A stretch of 64,000 nucleotides of DNA from Anaerococcus murdochii (GTDB lineage: Bacteria > Bacillota > Clostridia > Tissierellales > Peptoniphilaceae). The notes beneath the pieces are model-generated. The model had not been told where the DNA came from. It saw only the letters and a program-made list of their open reading frames with translations, and made no database searches. The DNA is taken from NCBI RefSeq assembly GCF_019957155.1, contig NZ_JAIPME010000002.1:310001-374000 (forward strand). Direction: 5' to 3'. Below, one piece after another: positions 8,130-20,200 of this stretch (within the stretch, counting starts at the first letter, position 1; each line of letters starts with the position of its first letter). Position numbers and translations under genes: made by a program.

Positions 8130-10352
8130 TTAAGCTTCAACAGCTTGAGATTTTTTGTAGGCTACGAATGCACCTGCCATGATTGCAAGACCTGCTACGA
8201 TAAAGATTAGAGATCCGATACCACCTGTTTGTGGGATTGTTACTTTCTTGTTTACTAATCTTTTAGCTTTTGTAGTATCTGTTGTTGTTGAATCAATTGT
8301 TGCTGTTGTATCTTCTTCTTTGCTTCCTGTCTTCATGATTTTAAGGTCAGAATAAGATTTAGCATCTACAGTGAAGTCAAATTTGTTACCATCTGCTGGA
8401 AGACCGTATCCTGCTGGTGCAACAATCTCGTGTAGTTTATATGAACCAAAATCAAGTCCAGTTATTTCCATAAAACCTTGGCTATTTGGTGTTAGAACTA
8501 CTAGGTTAGCACTTAGATTATCTTTTGTTCCGAATCCATCTTTCCATTCATATTGGATAGATGCTTTCTTTTTAAGTCCTGCTATTTCTGTTGCTTTTTC
8601 ATCAATAGCTGTTTTCTTTTCTGTTCCAGTTTGACCTTTTTGATTTTCTGCTGATAGAGCATTATATTCATCTACTAATGTTTGTAGTTCGCCTTCTGCT
8701 TTTTTAAGTGCTGTTTGTTCAGCAGTTAATTGTTCAGCAGTTTTGTAGTATAGGTACTTGTTATCTTTCTTCATTATTAAGAACTTACCACCAACTAGAC
8801 GTGCAATATTTGTGTTGTTATCATCAGTTTTTACAAATCTGTATCCACCTGATGTAACTGTTACTTCTGGAGGTGTGATTGGATTTGGGTTAGGGTTTTT
8901 CTTATTCTTGATTATAAGCTTACCTTGAGCATCATGTGAGTAATTAGCTACCCAACCTGTAACTTCTTTTTCTACTACTCTATATTTTGCGTCTTTGTCA
9001 AGATTTTCAAATTTACCACTAGTTTTTGATGATGTAAGCTCAAGTGTGCTTCCTGCACCTGTTTCAGCTTTCCATGTATTTGTTGCTTGATCCCATTTTT
9101 CTAGATTTAAAGTAATTGTTAGGTTTGCTGGCCATGTTTCAGTGCCTGTGCCGTCTCCACCTACAAATGATTTATTAACTTCTATTTGTGTTTTGTTCTT
9201 TTCTGGAATTGGGTTTTTATCTCCTGGTTGTGGAGTATAACCTGGTTTGTTTCCATAGTGGAATGAAACAGTGTTTGTTTCTGGGTCTACTGGACCTGTT
9301 AAACCGTTAAGAGTTGCAGAATATTTTAATGTAAATTCAACTTTTTGTGCTGCTTCGTCAGCTATTTTGTTATATACTGTTTTGCCATCAATAAGTTTAA
9401 CGCCGTCACCTTTGTTTAGTGTTTTTTCTAATACCTTTTTGATACCTGCATCAGTAAGTTTCAAAACAAAACCATTATCAGAAGGTTCTACTGTATAATC
9501 TCCTTTTGCTAGACCTAAATCTTCTTTCTTATCTCCGTATGTTGCAGTAATTGCTACATCGCCGTTGTAAGTTAAACCTTCGCTCATTCTATCTGACCAA
9601 GCTAGCATAACTTCTTTTGATCCTGCTGGAATTGGTGTTGTAACAACGTAAGGTACTTTGGCACCTTTGTCTAGTGTATAAACTTCATTTTCTCCATTTT
9701 GTGTAACTGTAACTTTGTGTGATTCTTTGTTTGCTGTATTTGCATCTTTATCTAATTTCTTATCAGTTGTTTTTTCTGTCAATTTGTTTTTTGGATAAAT
9801 ATGAACATCACTTAGTTTTGCAGCTGTAGTTTTGTCATAGATTGGTAATGTAATCTTGAATGGAACTGCAAGTGCTCCAGTGTGATTTGCAGGAACTTCT
9901 GATTCTACGAAGTAGTATGTTCCGTCAGCAAAGTTTGAAAGTGTTACTTTACCATCTTTATCTGTAGCTTCAGTCTCTACACCTTTAACTTTGATTTTGT
10001 TTTCTGTAAATAAAGTTTCATTTGCATCAATTATTGCTTGTACTTGGGCAGGTGTTTGAGGATTTGATTCTTCAATCTTAGCAAGTTGTGCTGTATTAAC
10101 TTTGTAATAAGTAAATTTAACTCCTGGTAAACCTTTTGGATTTTTGCCATTGAAGTATTCTTCTAATTTTTCTTGAGTTAATTCTTTACCATCGTGGTCT
10201 TTTGCTGTTACACCATCAAAATCATCAAGTTCAATTTTGTGGATGGTTAGGTTTGTAGTACCGTCAGTTGCACTAGCAGTCGTAAATGGTGCTACGAGGA
10301 TTCCGAAGACCATTGCGAATGCGGTCAATAATGACAAAATTTTCTTTTTCAT
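8130..10352 (-). CDS. Major (backbone) pilin, IPQTG-anchored
   Basis: A 740-residue secreted protein, the likely polymerising shaft subunit. A signal peptide ends after ASA near residue 28. A first Cna-B-like domain follows, then HIYPKNKL near residue 186: the pilin motif whose Lys is joined by class C sortase to the sorting-signal Thr of the next subunit. The middle Cna-B domains include FEFTLKYSATLNG-like and YRVVEKEVTGW E-box-like strands. The last domain (YRFVKTDD...) carries an inserted Glu/Lys-rich helical stretch of about 60 residues, possibly coiled coil. The C terminus is IPQTGG, a hydrophobic helix and KKSQAVEA. The ATG has AAAGGAG 7 nt upstream. A 230-nt structured leader precedes the gene and its own terminator follows it, so it can be expressed apart from the sortases. 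Confidence 0.95.
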   Translation of the reverse strand: MKKKILSLLTAFAMVFGILVAPFTTASATDGTTNLTIHKIELDDFDGVTAKDHDGKELTQEKLEEYFNGKNPKGLPGVKFTYYKVNTAQLAKIEESNPQTPAQVQAIIDANETLFTENKIKVKGVETEATDKDGKVTLSNFADGTYYFVESEVPANHTGALAVPFKITLPIYDKTTAAKLSDVHIYPKNKLTEKTTDKKLDKDANTANKESHKVTVTQNGENEVYTLDKGAKVPYVVTTPIPAGSKEVMLAWSDRMSEGLTYNGDVAITATYGDKKEDLGLAKGDYTVEPSDNGFVLKLTDAGIKKVLEKTLNKGDGVKLIDGKTVYNKIADEAAQKVEFTLKYSATLNGLTGPVDPETNTVSFHYGNKPGYTPQPGDKNPIPEKNKTQIEVNKSFVGGDGTGTETWPANLTITLNLEKWDQATNTWKAETGAGSTLELTSSKTSGKFENLDKDAKYRVVEKEVTGWVANYSHDAQGKLIIKNKKNPNPNPITPPEVTVTSGGYRFVKTDDNNTNIARLVGGKFLIMKKDNKYLYYKTAEQLTAEQTALKKAEGELQTLVDEYNALSAENQKGQTGTEKKTAIDEKATEIAGLKKKASIQYEWKDGFGTKDNLSANLVVLTPNSQGFMEITGLDFGSYKLHEIVAPAGYGLPADGNKFDFTVDAKSYSDLKIMKTGSKEEDTTATIDSTTTDTTKAKRLVNKKVTIPQTGGIGSLIFIVAGLAIMAGAFVAYKKSQAVEA

Positions 10353-10583
10353 AATATTCTCCTTTATATTTTTTGTCAGTGTCGCTGTGAAAATATCCGA
10401 CAGGATATTTTTCTCAGAAAGGCTAGCGACTTGCCTTTCGTGCTGGTGGGCCAGCTGCTTATAGGGGGCGTCCTTTTGTGATATACCAGCGGGACGGCCT
10501 ATAAATAGTTCTTTTTCTATGTCTAAGGGACTTGCCCTTTTAGCTTTGCCTTAGGCTCTTGCCTATAAAGCCAAGCTTTCCTT
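10353..10583 (-). promoter_or_regulatory. Long structured 5' leader of the backbone pilin mRNA
   Basis: The leader of about 230 nt can fold into several helices (minus-strand sequences): GCTGG/CCAGC; TTATAGG plus CGTCC with GGACG plus CCTATAA; AAATATCC-TGTC-GGATATTT; and AAAGGC/GCCTTT. The loop of the last helix contains GTCGCT, which can pair with AGCGAC downstream, giving a pseudoknot or a switch between two folds. Three hairpins share a GGCAAG loop core. I do not recognise a known riboswitch class. Stabilisation or regulation of the abundant pilin mRNA is inference. Confidence 0.55.
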
Positions 10584-10705
10584 TTCTTTATTATATCATA
10601 AATCAAGGATTAGTAACATTCTTTCTAGCTCAAACGAGCTGCCATTTCTCGTGCCCTGTACAAGCGGCAAGGGATTTGGCTTTATAATCATAGGCAAGAG
10701 CCTAA
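10551..10705. repeat. Inverted repeats flanking the pilin promoter
   Basis: The right arm reads TTGGCTTTATA, six extra bases, then GGCAAGAGCCTAA. The left arm is the exact reverse complement of these two blocks without the six bases (24 bp). The promoter lies in the roughly 100 bp between them. Confidence 0.7.
10590..10598 (-). promoter_or_regulatory. Extended -10 promoter of the backbone pilin gene
   Basis: The minus strand reads TGATATAAT (TGN plus consensus -10). No strong -35 hexamer lies 17 bp upstream. It sits inside a 100-bp segment bounded by inverted repeats at 10551-10574 and 10676-10705. Confidence 0.6.
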
Positions 10706-11251
10706 TAATTATTGTGGTTGTGGGATCTCTTCGTTTGGGAGGTCCCGGGGTTTATAAGATTTCTCAGTCGCTCCGCTTCCTTAGAAACGGCACTGAATAT
10801 TGGGGATTGTTTCCCTTCGTTCATAATGGTCCAGCGTTTATGAGATTCCTCGTCGGCCATGCGGCCTCTGTCGGAATGGCGCTGATTATTGGTTTTTGGA
10901 TTCTACACCATATCCTTAACTCAATTATTACTAGAGATTTCTCGAGTCTCCTCGAGCCGACGGGCTTGCTTTTGCTCGCTCGAAACGAGGGGGAGGCAAG
11001 AGCCTAATAATTATTGGTTTTAGAATGACTCTTCGTTCATTCTGGTCTAGCGTTTGTAAGATCTCTCAGTCCTCTCTACGTGCCGAGGGGCATACCCGCT
11101 CCTTCGAGATGGCGCTGGTATTGGGGGTTGTGGGATCTCTCCGTTTTGGAGGTCCCGGGTTTGTGGGATTCTTCGCTTCGCTCAGAATGACACTTTAAGT
11201 TTCAGTTTCACTCTTCGTACATCCTACTCCGACGTTTATGAGCCTGGAGTG
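10706..11251. repeat. Intergenic region made of palindromic repeat fragments
   Basis: No gene is supported here. The region contains at least two copies of the AAGAT(T/C)(C/T)CTC...GGCGCTG palindromic repeat family (10752-10796 and 10838-10884) and a degenerate one near 11040-11110. It also holds a GAGCCGACGGGCTTGC segment shared with 48380-48400, and a second copy of GGCAAGAGCCTAATAATTAT near 10995. Confidence 0.75.
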
Positions 11252-11269
11252 GTGGGGATTTATCCCCAC
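11252..11269. terminator. Hairpin after the giant adhesin gene
   Basis: GTGGGGA/TCCCCAC stem 8 nt after the adhesin stop codon. It lacks a T-run on the minus strand (TTTT follows only on the plus strand), so termination of the adhesin transcript here is uncertain. Confidence 0.4.
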
Positions 11270-11276
11270 TTTTCTC

Positions 11277-14200
11277 CTAGACTCCTATTGCTTGTTTCTT
11301 CTTATGGTATACGAAGGCTCCCATTACCATTAGTGCTAGACCGATTGCTGTGAATATCGCTGTGCCCACACTCGCTGTGAATGGGTATTCGGCTTTTTTG
11401 TTTTCAACCTCGATTGGTTTGCTTAAGTCTATATCACCCTTAGTTGTAAATGTGTAAGAGTGGTTTTCGTAGGCATCGCCTTTGGTGCCTATATGGAAGC
11501 TTCTGTCTTCATTAATCTTATCGCCTATAACTAACTTAGATCCAAGATCTAATTCTGTATTTAGGTATAGTTTTGAACTCATGAATAATACTAGAGTTTT
11601 ATTTGTAGTAATATCTTCGTCAGTATTTTTACCTTCGAGTTCTTTTACTAGGGCAAATAGGTCTATTTCTTTTGTAGCATAATCCCTACTACCGTAATCA
11701 CTTAAATCTAAAGTAATAGTTTTTTGTGTAGAATTGTTTGTTCCATCTGTTAGATAAGCTGTTATGGAAATTCCTTTATCTATAACCTTATCTCCAGTTG
11801 GTTGACTTGCTTTTGGTAGACCAGAAAGTGTTAACTTCGAATTGTTCTTAGTATAAGTTATTGGCATTTTTTCTGTGTTGTACTTCATTGTAATACTAGT
11901 ATCATAACAGTTAACAAATCCCCAAGTATATTGCCAAGTTGCTGTCTTATTTACATTTACTTCTGTTACAAATTCTCCATTTTGGGCCTTGTCATCTACT
12001 TTTATTTCACCATCAAGATAAGAGAACTCTTTTACATTAAATCTAGGCTTGATATAGTGGTCAGGTGCCTTGACTTCTTTGAGTGCGTAGTAGCCATAAT
12101 CTAAGACTTTAAACTCAACTAAACCATCTTTTCCAGTGATAAACTTATCACCTGCCACAGCTTTATATCCATCTGGAACATTGTCGCCTTCTTTTAGTAC
12201 AAGTCTTTCAGTTTTGCCATTAACTGTTTTTTCATAAACCTTAAGCTTTGTGGTGTAATCTTTATCTTCAGCATTGGCTTTATACCAAACTTCAAATTCT
12301 GCACCAGCAAGCTTTGACTTATCGCTTGCATCAACTTTTACAAATTTGATTTTTTGTGGTTTTTTGTTGACTACTGGTATTGGTGTACTACCTGATTCGT
12401 CAACTCTTACTGGCTGAGTACTACCAACCGGTTTATTATTTGGATCAGTTGTAGTATTTGTATCTTTGTTACGGTGGATATTACCAGAAGCATCTACTTC
12501 AAATTCTAGGATAACTCCTGATATTTTTTCATATCCAGTTGGTGCTGCAGTTTCTACTAGTTGATATTTACCAGGTTTTAGTTGTTTAAATTCAGCTATA
12601 CCATCTTCACCCGATGTTACTATTCCACCTTGGTAGTCATTCCATTTGCCTTCACCATCTTGGATGTTAAGTGAGAATGATGCACCCTTTAGAGGCTTAC
12701 CATCTTGGTCTACCTTTAAGAATCTAATCTTATTTTCTGGGTTTACAGCTTGGATGCTTAGGTCTGCCTTGGCATTTGTAGAGTTTCCAAAACCATATAC
12801 TTGGTCTTTTCTATTAACATACAAGTAATACCCAGCAGTTTGGTAGTTTCTATCAAGTTTACCGTGGCCTACATAGGCTGTCTTATTTTTATCCTTAACT
12901 GTACCTGTAACCTTAATGATATAAGATTCAGTTGCTTTGAATCCTTCTTTAAAGGTCAATTCTGGTTCTGAGCCCTTAGATAGGTCTTGCAATGATACTA
13001 ATTCTTTTGCTTTATAATTAGAATTAGTTTCATCTATACCGAAGGATGCTGGCATAACATCGTCAATATCTTCATTATTTGTAATATCTATTCCAGTAAT
13101 TTTGAAATTATAAATATTTTGATCTGAGTGATAAATAAATGTAGATGGTCCAATATATTTCTTATCTCTATTAATGTAATAATAGTGGACAAATTCCCCA
13201 GTTTCTGGATTAAATTTAGTAATCTTAGAACCTAGGTTCATGAAGCTTACCTTATCATCTTCTCTTGATATCATTGAGTCGTAAACAACTTTTATATCTT
13301 TTAGTTGTGTCTCATCATCTTTTATGCTAAATCCAACTTTTTCATTACTATTAGTCTTCTTAACCTCCTTTAGATTAATGAAGGCTGTTAGCTTATTAGA
13401 AAATTCTGCTAACTGATAAGTCTTGGCATAGTCTGTGAAGGTATAGGTTATAGTTCCATCTTTTCTATTGTAGTCAGCCTTGGCTATTGTACCTACTCCA
13501 TCTGCAAACATATCAAGGTTGGATGCTTCGTCTTCAAAGATACCATTAAGGTCAATGTTCTTAGTTAGATTTAATACGAAATAGTCACCAGGTTTAATCT
13601 TTGTGTTTGGATCTAACTTAAAGGTATTAGCAAATTCAAAGACTTCACCTAAGTGTGGATGAATTTCCCCATCTGCTTTTTGTTTGTTGTCCTTATTTTC
13701 TGGATTTATGACTGTCATCTTAGATTCACTTAGTGTAATCTTATCTGACAAGTTGTCTTTCCTTTGAGGAGCCTCTCCTGCATATGGGTCTAGGTCCTTA
13801 CCACCCACTGTGAAGTGCCAGATTTGGTGGTTGTTGATATAGCCACTTGGAGATGCAACTTCTTCAAGTTTGTATTGACCTATTGTAAGTTGGTCAAATA
13901 CAATTTCACCCTTTTCATCAACAGTCTTTATTGTGGTTGTACCATTTAAAATATTTGTTAATTTAAATTGTGCTCCTGGTTTTAGGTCTGTTTTCTTGAT
14001 TGCCTGTGCATCTTGGTCGACCTTCTTAAGTTTTACCTCACCTTTTCCTGGCTTAGTGTTTACTATCTTACCCATGTTCTTTGCAGTGGCGCTTGTTACG
14101 AAGTCCACTAGCTTACCATCTTTTTCAGATGTGGATTTTTCAGGAACGTATTGGTAAACTCCATTTGCCTTGTCATATTCTAGGGATATATATCCACTAG

Positions 14201-17200
14201 ATTTAGGAACAATTTTGGCATCCTTGATATTGTAATCGCCATTTACTCCTACAATTTTTAGGTCTTTTAGAAGAACTTTGTTTTTGGTTGTATCTTGTTC
14301 ATGTGGATTTATGATTTTTGTTGTTTCAACATTGATGTCTGTTGATTTAGCATCTTTAATTGCAACAGTTTCGCCTTTTGCATTTACCATTGATAGGTCT
14401 GAAAGCTTATGAACTTCTGGATCAGTATCAGAGAACTTAATTTGAATTGATTTAATATCAACTACTTCTCCTGTTTCAGGATGGACAATTTTACCAGAGT
14501 TTGTCTTTATTGTTTCAACTGTGAAGTATAGGAGTGGACCATCAATTGGTTTGTAGTCCTTTGGTGCCTTTACTTCCATTAGTCTATAACGTCCTGGGCT
14601 TAGTCCTCTGAAACCAAAGTATCCATTGAAGGCTGATGCTACTGTAGATCCTGGTACATCTATAAATCTACCTAGTCTTTCTTCTTGAAGTTTAAAGACT
14701 GCACCTTCAAGCCTCCTCTTTGTTACTTCTTCGCTGTCTATTTTATAATTAGGGTCGTCTTGACCGTGTTTTGAGAAGGTAACATTGTAGGTTTCTTCGT
14801 CGTTCGTAATAGACATTCCATCTTGGCTAATTTGGTTGGTCTTATTGGATGAGTATAGGGGCTTGATATCTATTGTTGTTTTAACTTGCGCTAAAGTTGC
14901 ATCTGCGACTTTTACCCACTGATTATTTATTAATTTATAAGGAGTGTCAATTTTACCTGTTCGATAATTATTACCATCTGTCCAAGTAACATTTTTACCA
15001 ACCCAGTTAGGATATTTATTATCTAGTGATAATTTTTTACCCCATTCAGTTGGGTCACCTTTTTTGTGGATGATTTTTCCTGATGAATCTTTTACATCTT
15101 CCTCATAAACTCCACCAAGTGCTGCAGCACCTGATTGGTAAGAACCATCTTTTCGCCAATAAAAGTTTCCGTATTGGTCTTTGGCTTGTGAATAAAAGTA
15201 TCTTTCTGTCAAGAAATCTATATTCATTTCTATTTTTCCGGTTTGTTCTTCGGTGATATTGTCATCGTAGAAGCCTTCAACATCTATATAGTAGACTCCC
15301 TTATCAAGGTTAAGTTGGTCTTCGTCAAAGCCCCAGTCAAATGGTCTCCACCTTGCGGTGTTAATCATAGACACATTAGGAGCTGACAAGTCATATATGC
15401 TTAGGATGTCATTTAATTTTGTATCGTCTGGATCTCCAGTTAAACCTGCAATTTGATAAGTTGACCTATAGGCTGTCTTAACACCATACTTTCCCTTGTA
15501 ACCTATTTCAGGCGTTTGACCTGGTCTGTCAAACTCTTCTCTTTTTATTACTGGTGTGATTTTTACATTGACTTTTTCATTGCCAGTGTAGTTTCTAGTA
15601 TCAACATAGATTCTTTGAATAAAGGTCTTAGATTCTGTGTTGATATAGGTCATTTTACTAGCGTATTTAATTCCGCTACCAGCATTTTTTAGATAAGATG
15701 AGCCATTAGTTGTATTTGCGTCTTTGGCCTTATCAGAAGTGACAAAGTTTGTAGGTGTATTTTCTGGACCCTTGTACTCGGCCTTCATAGTTCGGGTAGT
15801 TGGGTCTTCGTATACACGAATCTTCCAGTCAGCATTTATTTTCTTGTAGCCTTGTGGAGATGTTACTTCTCTTAAAACATAGTAACCTGGTTTTAGTTTA
15901 ACTTCACTGCCATTTTTGATGAATTTAACAATTCCATCTGCACCAGATATACCAGACATAGATGCTTTTTCTTTGCCTTCTCCATCTTTGTCAGTTATAT
16001 TGTAATTCTGATCTGCATTATAAAGCTCAAATGTCGCGCCTTCAAGTGGTCTATCACGGAAATCGTGCTTATATATCTTGAATTCAAGACCAACTTGCTT
16101 GTTGGTTATTTGTGCAAATTTATCCTTAGGGATTTCTATTCCTGCGTACTCAAAGTTTGCTGATACACTAACAGCTGATGCCGGCATCTTGAATCTATTA
16201 CCAGTAAGTGGAACAGGTTGTCCATTTGCTGTTACTGAATAGCCTTTAAATACATATCCTGGGCTTGCTAGAGCAGAAAGTGTTATTTCTTCTCCCTCAT
16301 CAGCACTTGTTGGAGATGCACTAACTCGTCCATTTTGATTTTGTGTAAGGTTAACTTGATAATCACCTGGGTTTGATCTTTCAAATGTTCCAGAAACTGT
16401 AACATTTGCCTTTGGCATGATGAAGTAATAACCTTGTTCATCAGATAGGACAGGTACTGGAGTACCACCTTGAGCATATTTTACGCTTTGTTTTGTATTC
16501 TTGAAGCCTTCATATGGAGTAAGTGTAATCCTTACCTTTTCTCCTGGTTTATTAATTCTTTGGCTTACAGTTACATATCCACCTGGAATAGTACTTTCTG
16601 TATCTGCGGTGTAACTTCCAGTTGGGATTGTTTCTACTTTATAGTCTGCAGCTTTTATAGTAACTCCGACAGCTGGCATGATGAATGAACCATTTACTCC
16701 ATCAAAGTCTAAATCTACATTTCCGGTTCCGTCAGCCTTTCTTACTATAACTTTGTCTTTTTCTACTTCATAGCCTGGTATAGGATCTACTCTAAACTTA
16801 ACAATTTCTCCTTCTCTCGCTTGGCGATTAAATCCATCTGAAATCTGAGTAATTGTAATTCTTCCTCTATCGTTGTTTCCTTCCAAGCCTACAGGGTATG
16901 TTGGGTAAGTTTTTTCGTTGAAAGTTACACTTACAATTACATCGTCAGCTGGCATTGTGAAAGAATATTTACCTTTTTGTAATTGTGGTCCAATAGATGT
17001 ATTATCTGCCCTAACATCAGTTACTTCAATTGTGTCATCTTTTGGAGTTACAGTTACTGTAACAGTTTCTCCTACGCTAGCTTTGTCTTTATCAACTGTA
17101 ACACTTCCTAGTTTAGGGTCGTTTACACTTGTTGTAATGTTAAATACAGTTCTCTTGAAAGTAGCTTTAATAACAACATTTTTGTCTGGCATATTGAAGG

Positions 17201-20200
17201 TGTTATTGGTAACATCTTGGATCTTAGCACCATTTTGATCTTCAATCCAAATTTTATCTATAGCATAACCCTCTGTTGTATTTACTGTTAAAGAAATTGG
17301 TTTACCTTTAACTGAACTACTTGGATTAGCTGTTACACTTCCTTCTGGTCCGCTATAGTTTGTAATTGAAAACTCTGTTGGCTTTGGTTTTAGCTTAAAG
17401 TAAGGCTTTAAGTTTACATTTTTCCCTGGCATCGTAAAAGTATTTGTTGTCTTGTCGACATTTTTTATAAATGCACCAGAACTGTCTAATACATCTATCC
17501 TATCAAGCTCAGAATCACTTTCAGGAGTTACTTTTACTGTGACAGTATCGCCTTCTTTTGCTGTCGAAGGTGCGGATATTGTTCCATTGCCTTCTCCTGC
17601 CTTTTGTAAGGTGTAAATGTTATATTCTTGTGCAGCTTTAGACTTAAATGTTGCATTAACTGTAACATTTGATGCTGGCATGTTGAAAGTCTTTGTATTC
17701 TTAATATCATATGTTCTTCCACCATAGCTATAAGTTAAAGTATCTAATTCATAACCTGTTTTCGGTGTTACTGTTAAGCTAACTTGTTCATCTTTCTTGA
17801 GTTCTTCTGTCTTAGCAGTTGTAACACTACCATTTCCATCAGTGTTAATGCTTACTGTATAAGTTTGCTCCTGAATTTTATTTATTCCTGCTTCGTTTAA
17901 ATAAGAGTCACATGCCCAAGATGCAATCTTTGTGTTGTCATATGGACCTGATTTATTAGCAAATTGGTAATCTGCTCCTAAACCAATTGTTCCATCATTT
18001 GCATAAGAAGATTCAACTTCTACCAATATTGTCTTACCTTTTGGAAGGTCTGACTTAATCCTCATAGATGGACTACCATCTCTATTATTTTTAGGATTTA
18101 TTGTAATCTCATTTTTACCAGTAATATTATCTATTGTTGAATTTGCATCAACTTCATAGAATTTAACTGTAGATATTACCCTTGTACCTTGTTTTATATA
18201 AAGGTCATTTAATTGATTATTATTTTTCTCTGGCTCTCTATGGATTTCAATCTTACCAGTAAAGTTATTAGTCTTTGGTTTGAATAAGAATATTTGTCTA
18301 AATTTCTTAGTATTAGCATCCTTATTTATCGCAGTGATTTTTGTTTCCATATAAGCATCACTATGGGCTTTGCTAGTTCTGCCCTCAGACTTACTTGGGT
18401 CAACTGGTTCCCAACCAGATCCTTGACCAAGTGCAAAGCCTACTAAATCATCACCTATTTCTAAGCCCATGTTGTCGGCTATGGAGTTAAAGGCTGCTAG
18501 TCTTGCTGACCTTAGTACTGGTTTTAAGGCGTTTAGGCCTTGGGCTGCTGGGTCTTCACCTACAGATATGTTTGTATTTGAAGTTGACCTAGCTTCTTTA
18601 TTTTCCCTTATAAAGGTCTTGCCGTCTTTAGAAACTGTTACTGTCCAGTCATTCTTGGCTTGTTCGTAGCCTGGTGCTGGTTTAGTTTCTTCTAACTTAT
18701 AGGTGCCTGGTTTTAGGTTATCAAAAGAAATTTTTCCGTCTTTTCCAGTTGTCATTTCTCTTTCTGTTTTGCTTTCTCCAGGACCTGTTAGTTTAAATGT
18801 TGCTCCTTGAATTGCTGAAGGAGCAGTTCCCTCTTTAACCTTTTTTAAGGTAAATTTATAGGTTTGAAGTTCGTTACTTACATCTAGGGAGTCATCTCCT
18901 ATATAAGAACCTTGGATACCTTTAGATTGCTCTAGTACAGGACCTGCTTCTTTTATAATGTTGACTCTTTCGTAGTAGTCAGACTTCCAATAGGTTACCC
19001 CATTTTCAGTCCAGTCCATACCAGTACCAACACCTTGATTGAAATCTTTGTAAGGAACTTTAACATCGACTAGGATTGGCTTATTAGTTTCTGGGAATTC
19101 TAGTTTTAATCTAGTTGGTTCTCCAAAACGAGTATCGTCCTTGCTTGCTGTAACATTCTCTGTAATGTTTGTCGGGTTGTACTCTGCAAGCCTGATGTCT
19201 TCAATATTGCCTGTGACAGCCTTATCAAGTGTGAATACTTGGTAGTCTTCATTGGCTTTGGCACTTCCATCGTACCAATCCATGTTTGGATATTCTGGTT
19301 TTTCTCTATGGATAGTAGCAGTAGTTTTCCCTATTCTTAGAGATTCTGGGTTTAGGATGTATCTTTGGATAACATAACCATCAGTTTTATTTATACCAAC
19401 TATTCTTGTACCTAGTTTAAATGGATTTGGATAGTTAGCTGTCCAGTCTGCACGTCTATTGTCATAAAGGTTCCAACCTTCAAGGCTCCTGTTTCCAACA
19501 TCAACCCAATTAACATTTTCTTTTTCAAGAATTGAGTTTAGCTTATTAGTAGTTCCAGATTGCTCCCTGTAGTTATAAACTCTCTTGCCTTGATTATCAA
19601 TTACAAGAACCCATTTCTTATCTAGTGGTTTATAGCCTGATGGTGGGGAAATTTCTTCTATAATATAGGTTCCGTTTTGAAGCGCACCAAATTTTACAAG
19701 ACCTTTTTCATCTGATTCTACTTCAACTGATTTGAAGCTAGCGTCATTATGTTTGGTTAATTTAAACTTAGCTCCTTGAAGTGGGTTTCCCTTATCATCC
19801 TTTTTATAGACTATAAAGTCTTGACCCACAGGCTTGTTGGTTATTTCTATATTTATATTCTTGCCATCATAAGATTGAGTTGAACCTGAAACTCCAGATT
19901 CTGTAATTCTAATATTACCATCACTAAAGACGAAGACTTGCCATTGCTTGTTTGTCTTAATGTGGTCATCTGGTGCCTTAAATTCTTCAAGAATATACCT
20001 ACCTGGTGCAAGACCAGTGAAGCTAATTTCTCCATTAACATCACTTGTCCTATATATAGGATTTCCTTCTTCTGGTCTTAAGACGAAGATTGCACCTGAT
20101 AGTTTTTTAGTCCTTTCAGCTTCGTCTAATTTTGTGATTTTAAACTTACCTGGAGTATATTTTTTGTTAATTAGACCAGTGATTTCTTCATAATATTTTG

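Noticed and set aside
10353..10583. Known riboswitch (c-di-GMP, preQ1, cobalamin) before the pilin gene
   Set aside because: I could not find the conserved core of any of these classes; kept as an unassigned structured leader.
10651..11007. 118-codon plus-strand frame
   Set aside because: Crosses palindromic repeat copies, has no ribosome binding site and no family resemblance.
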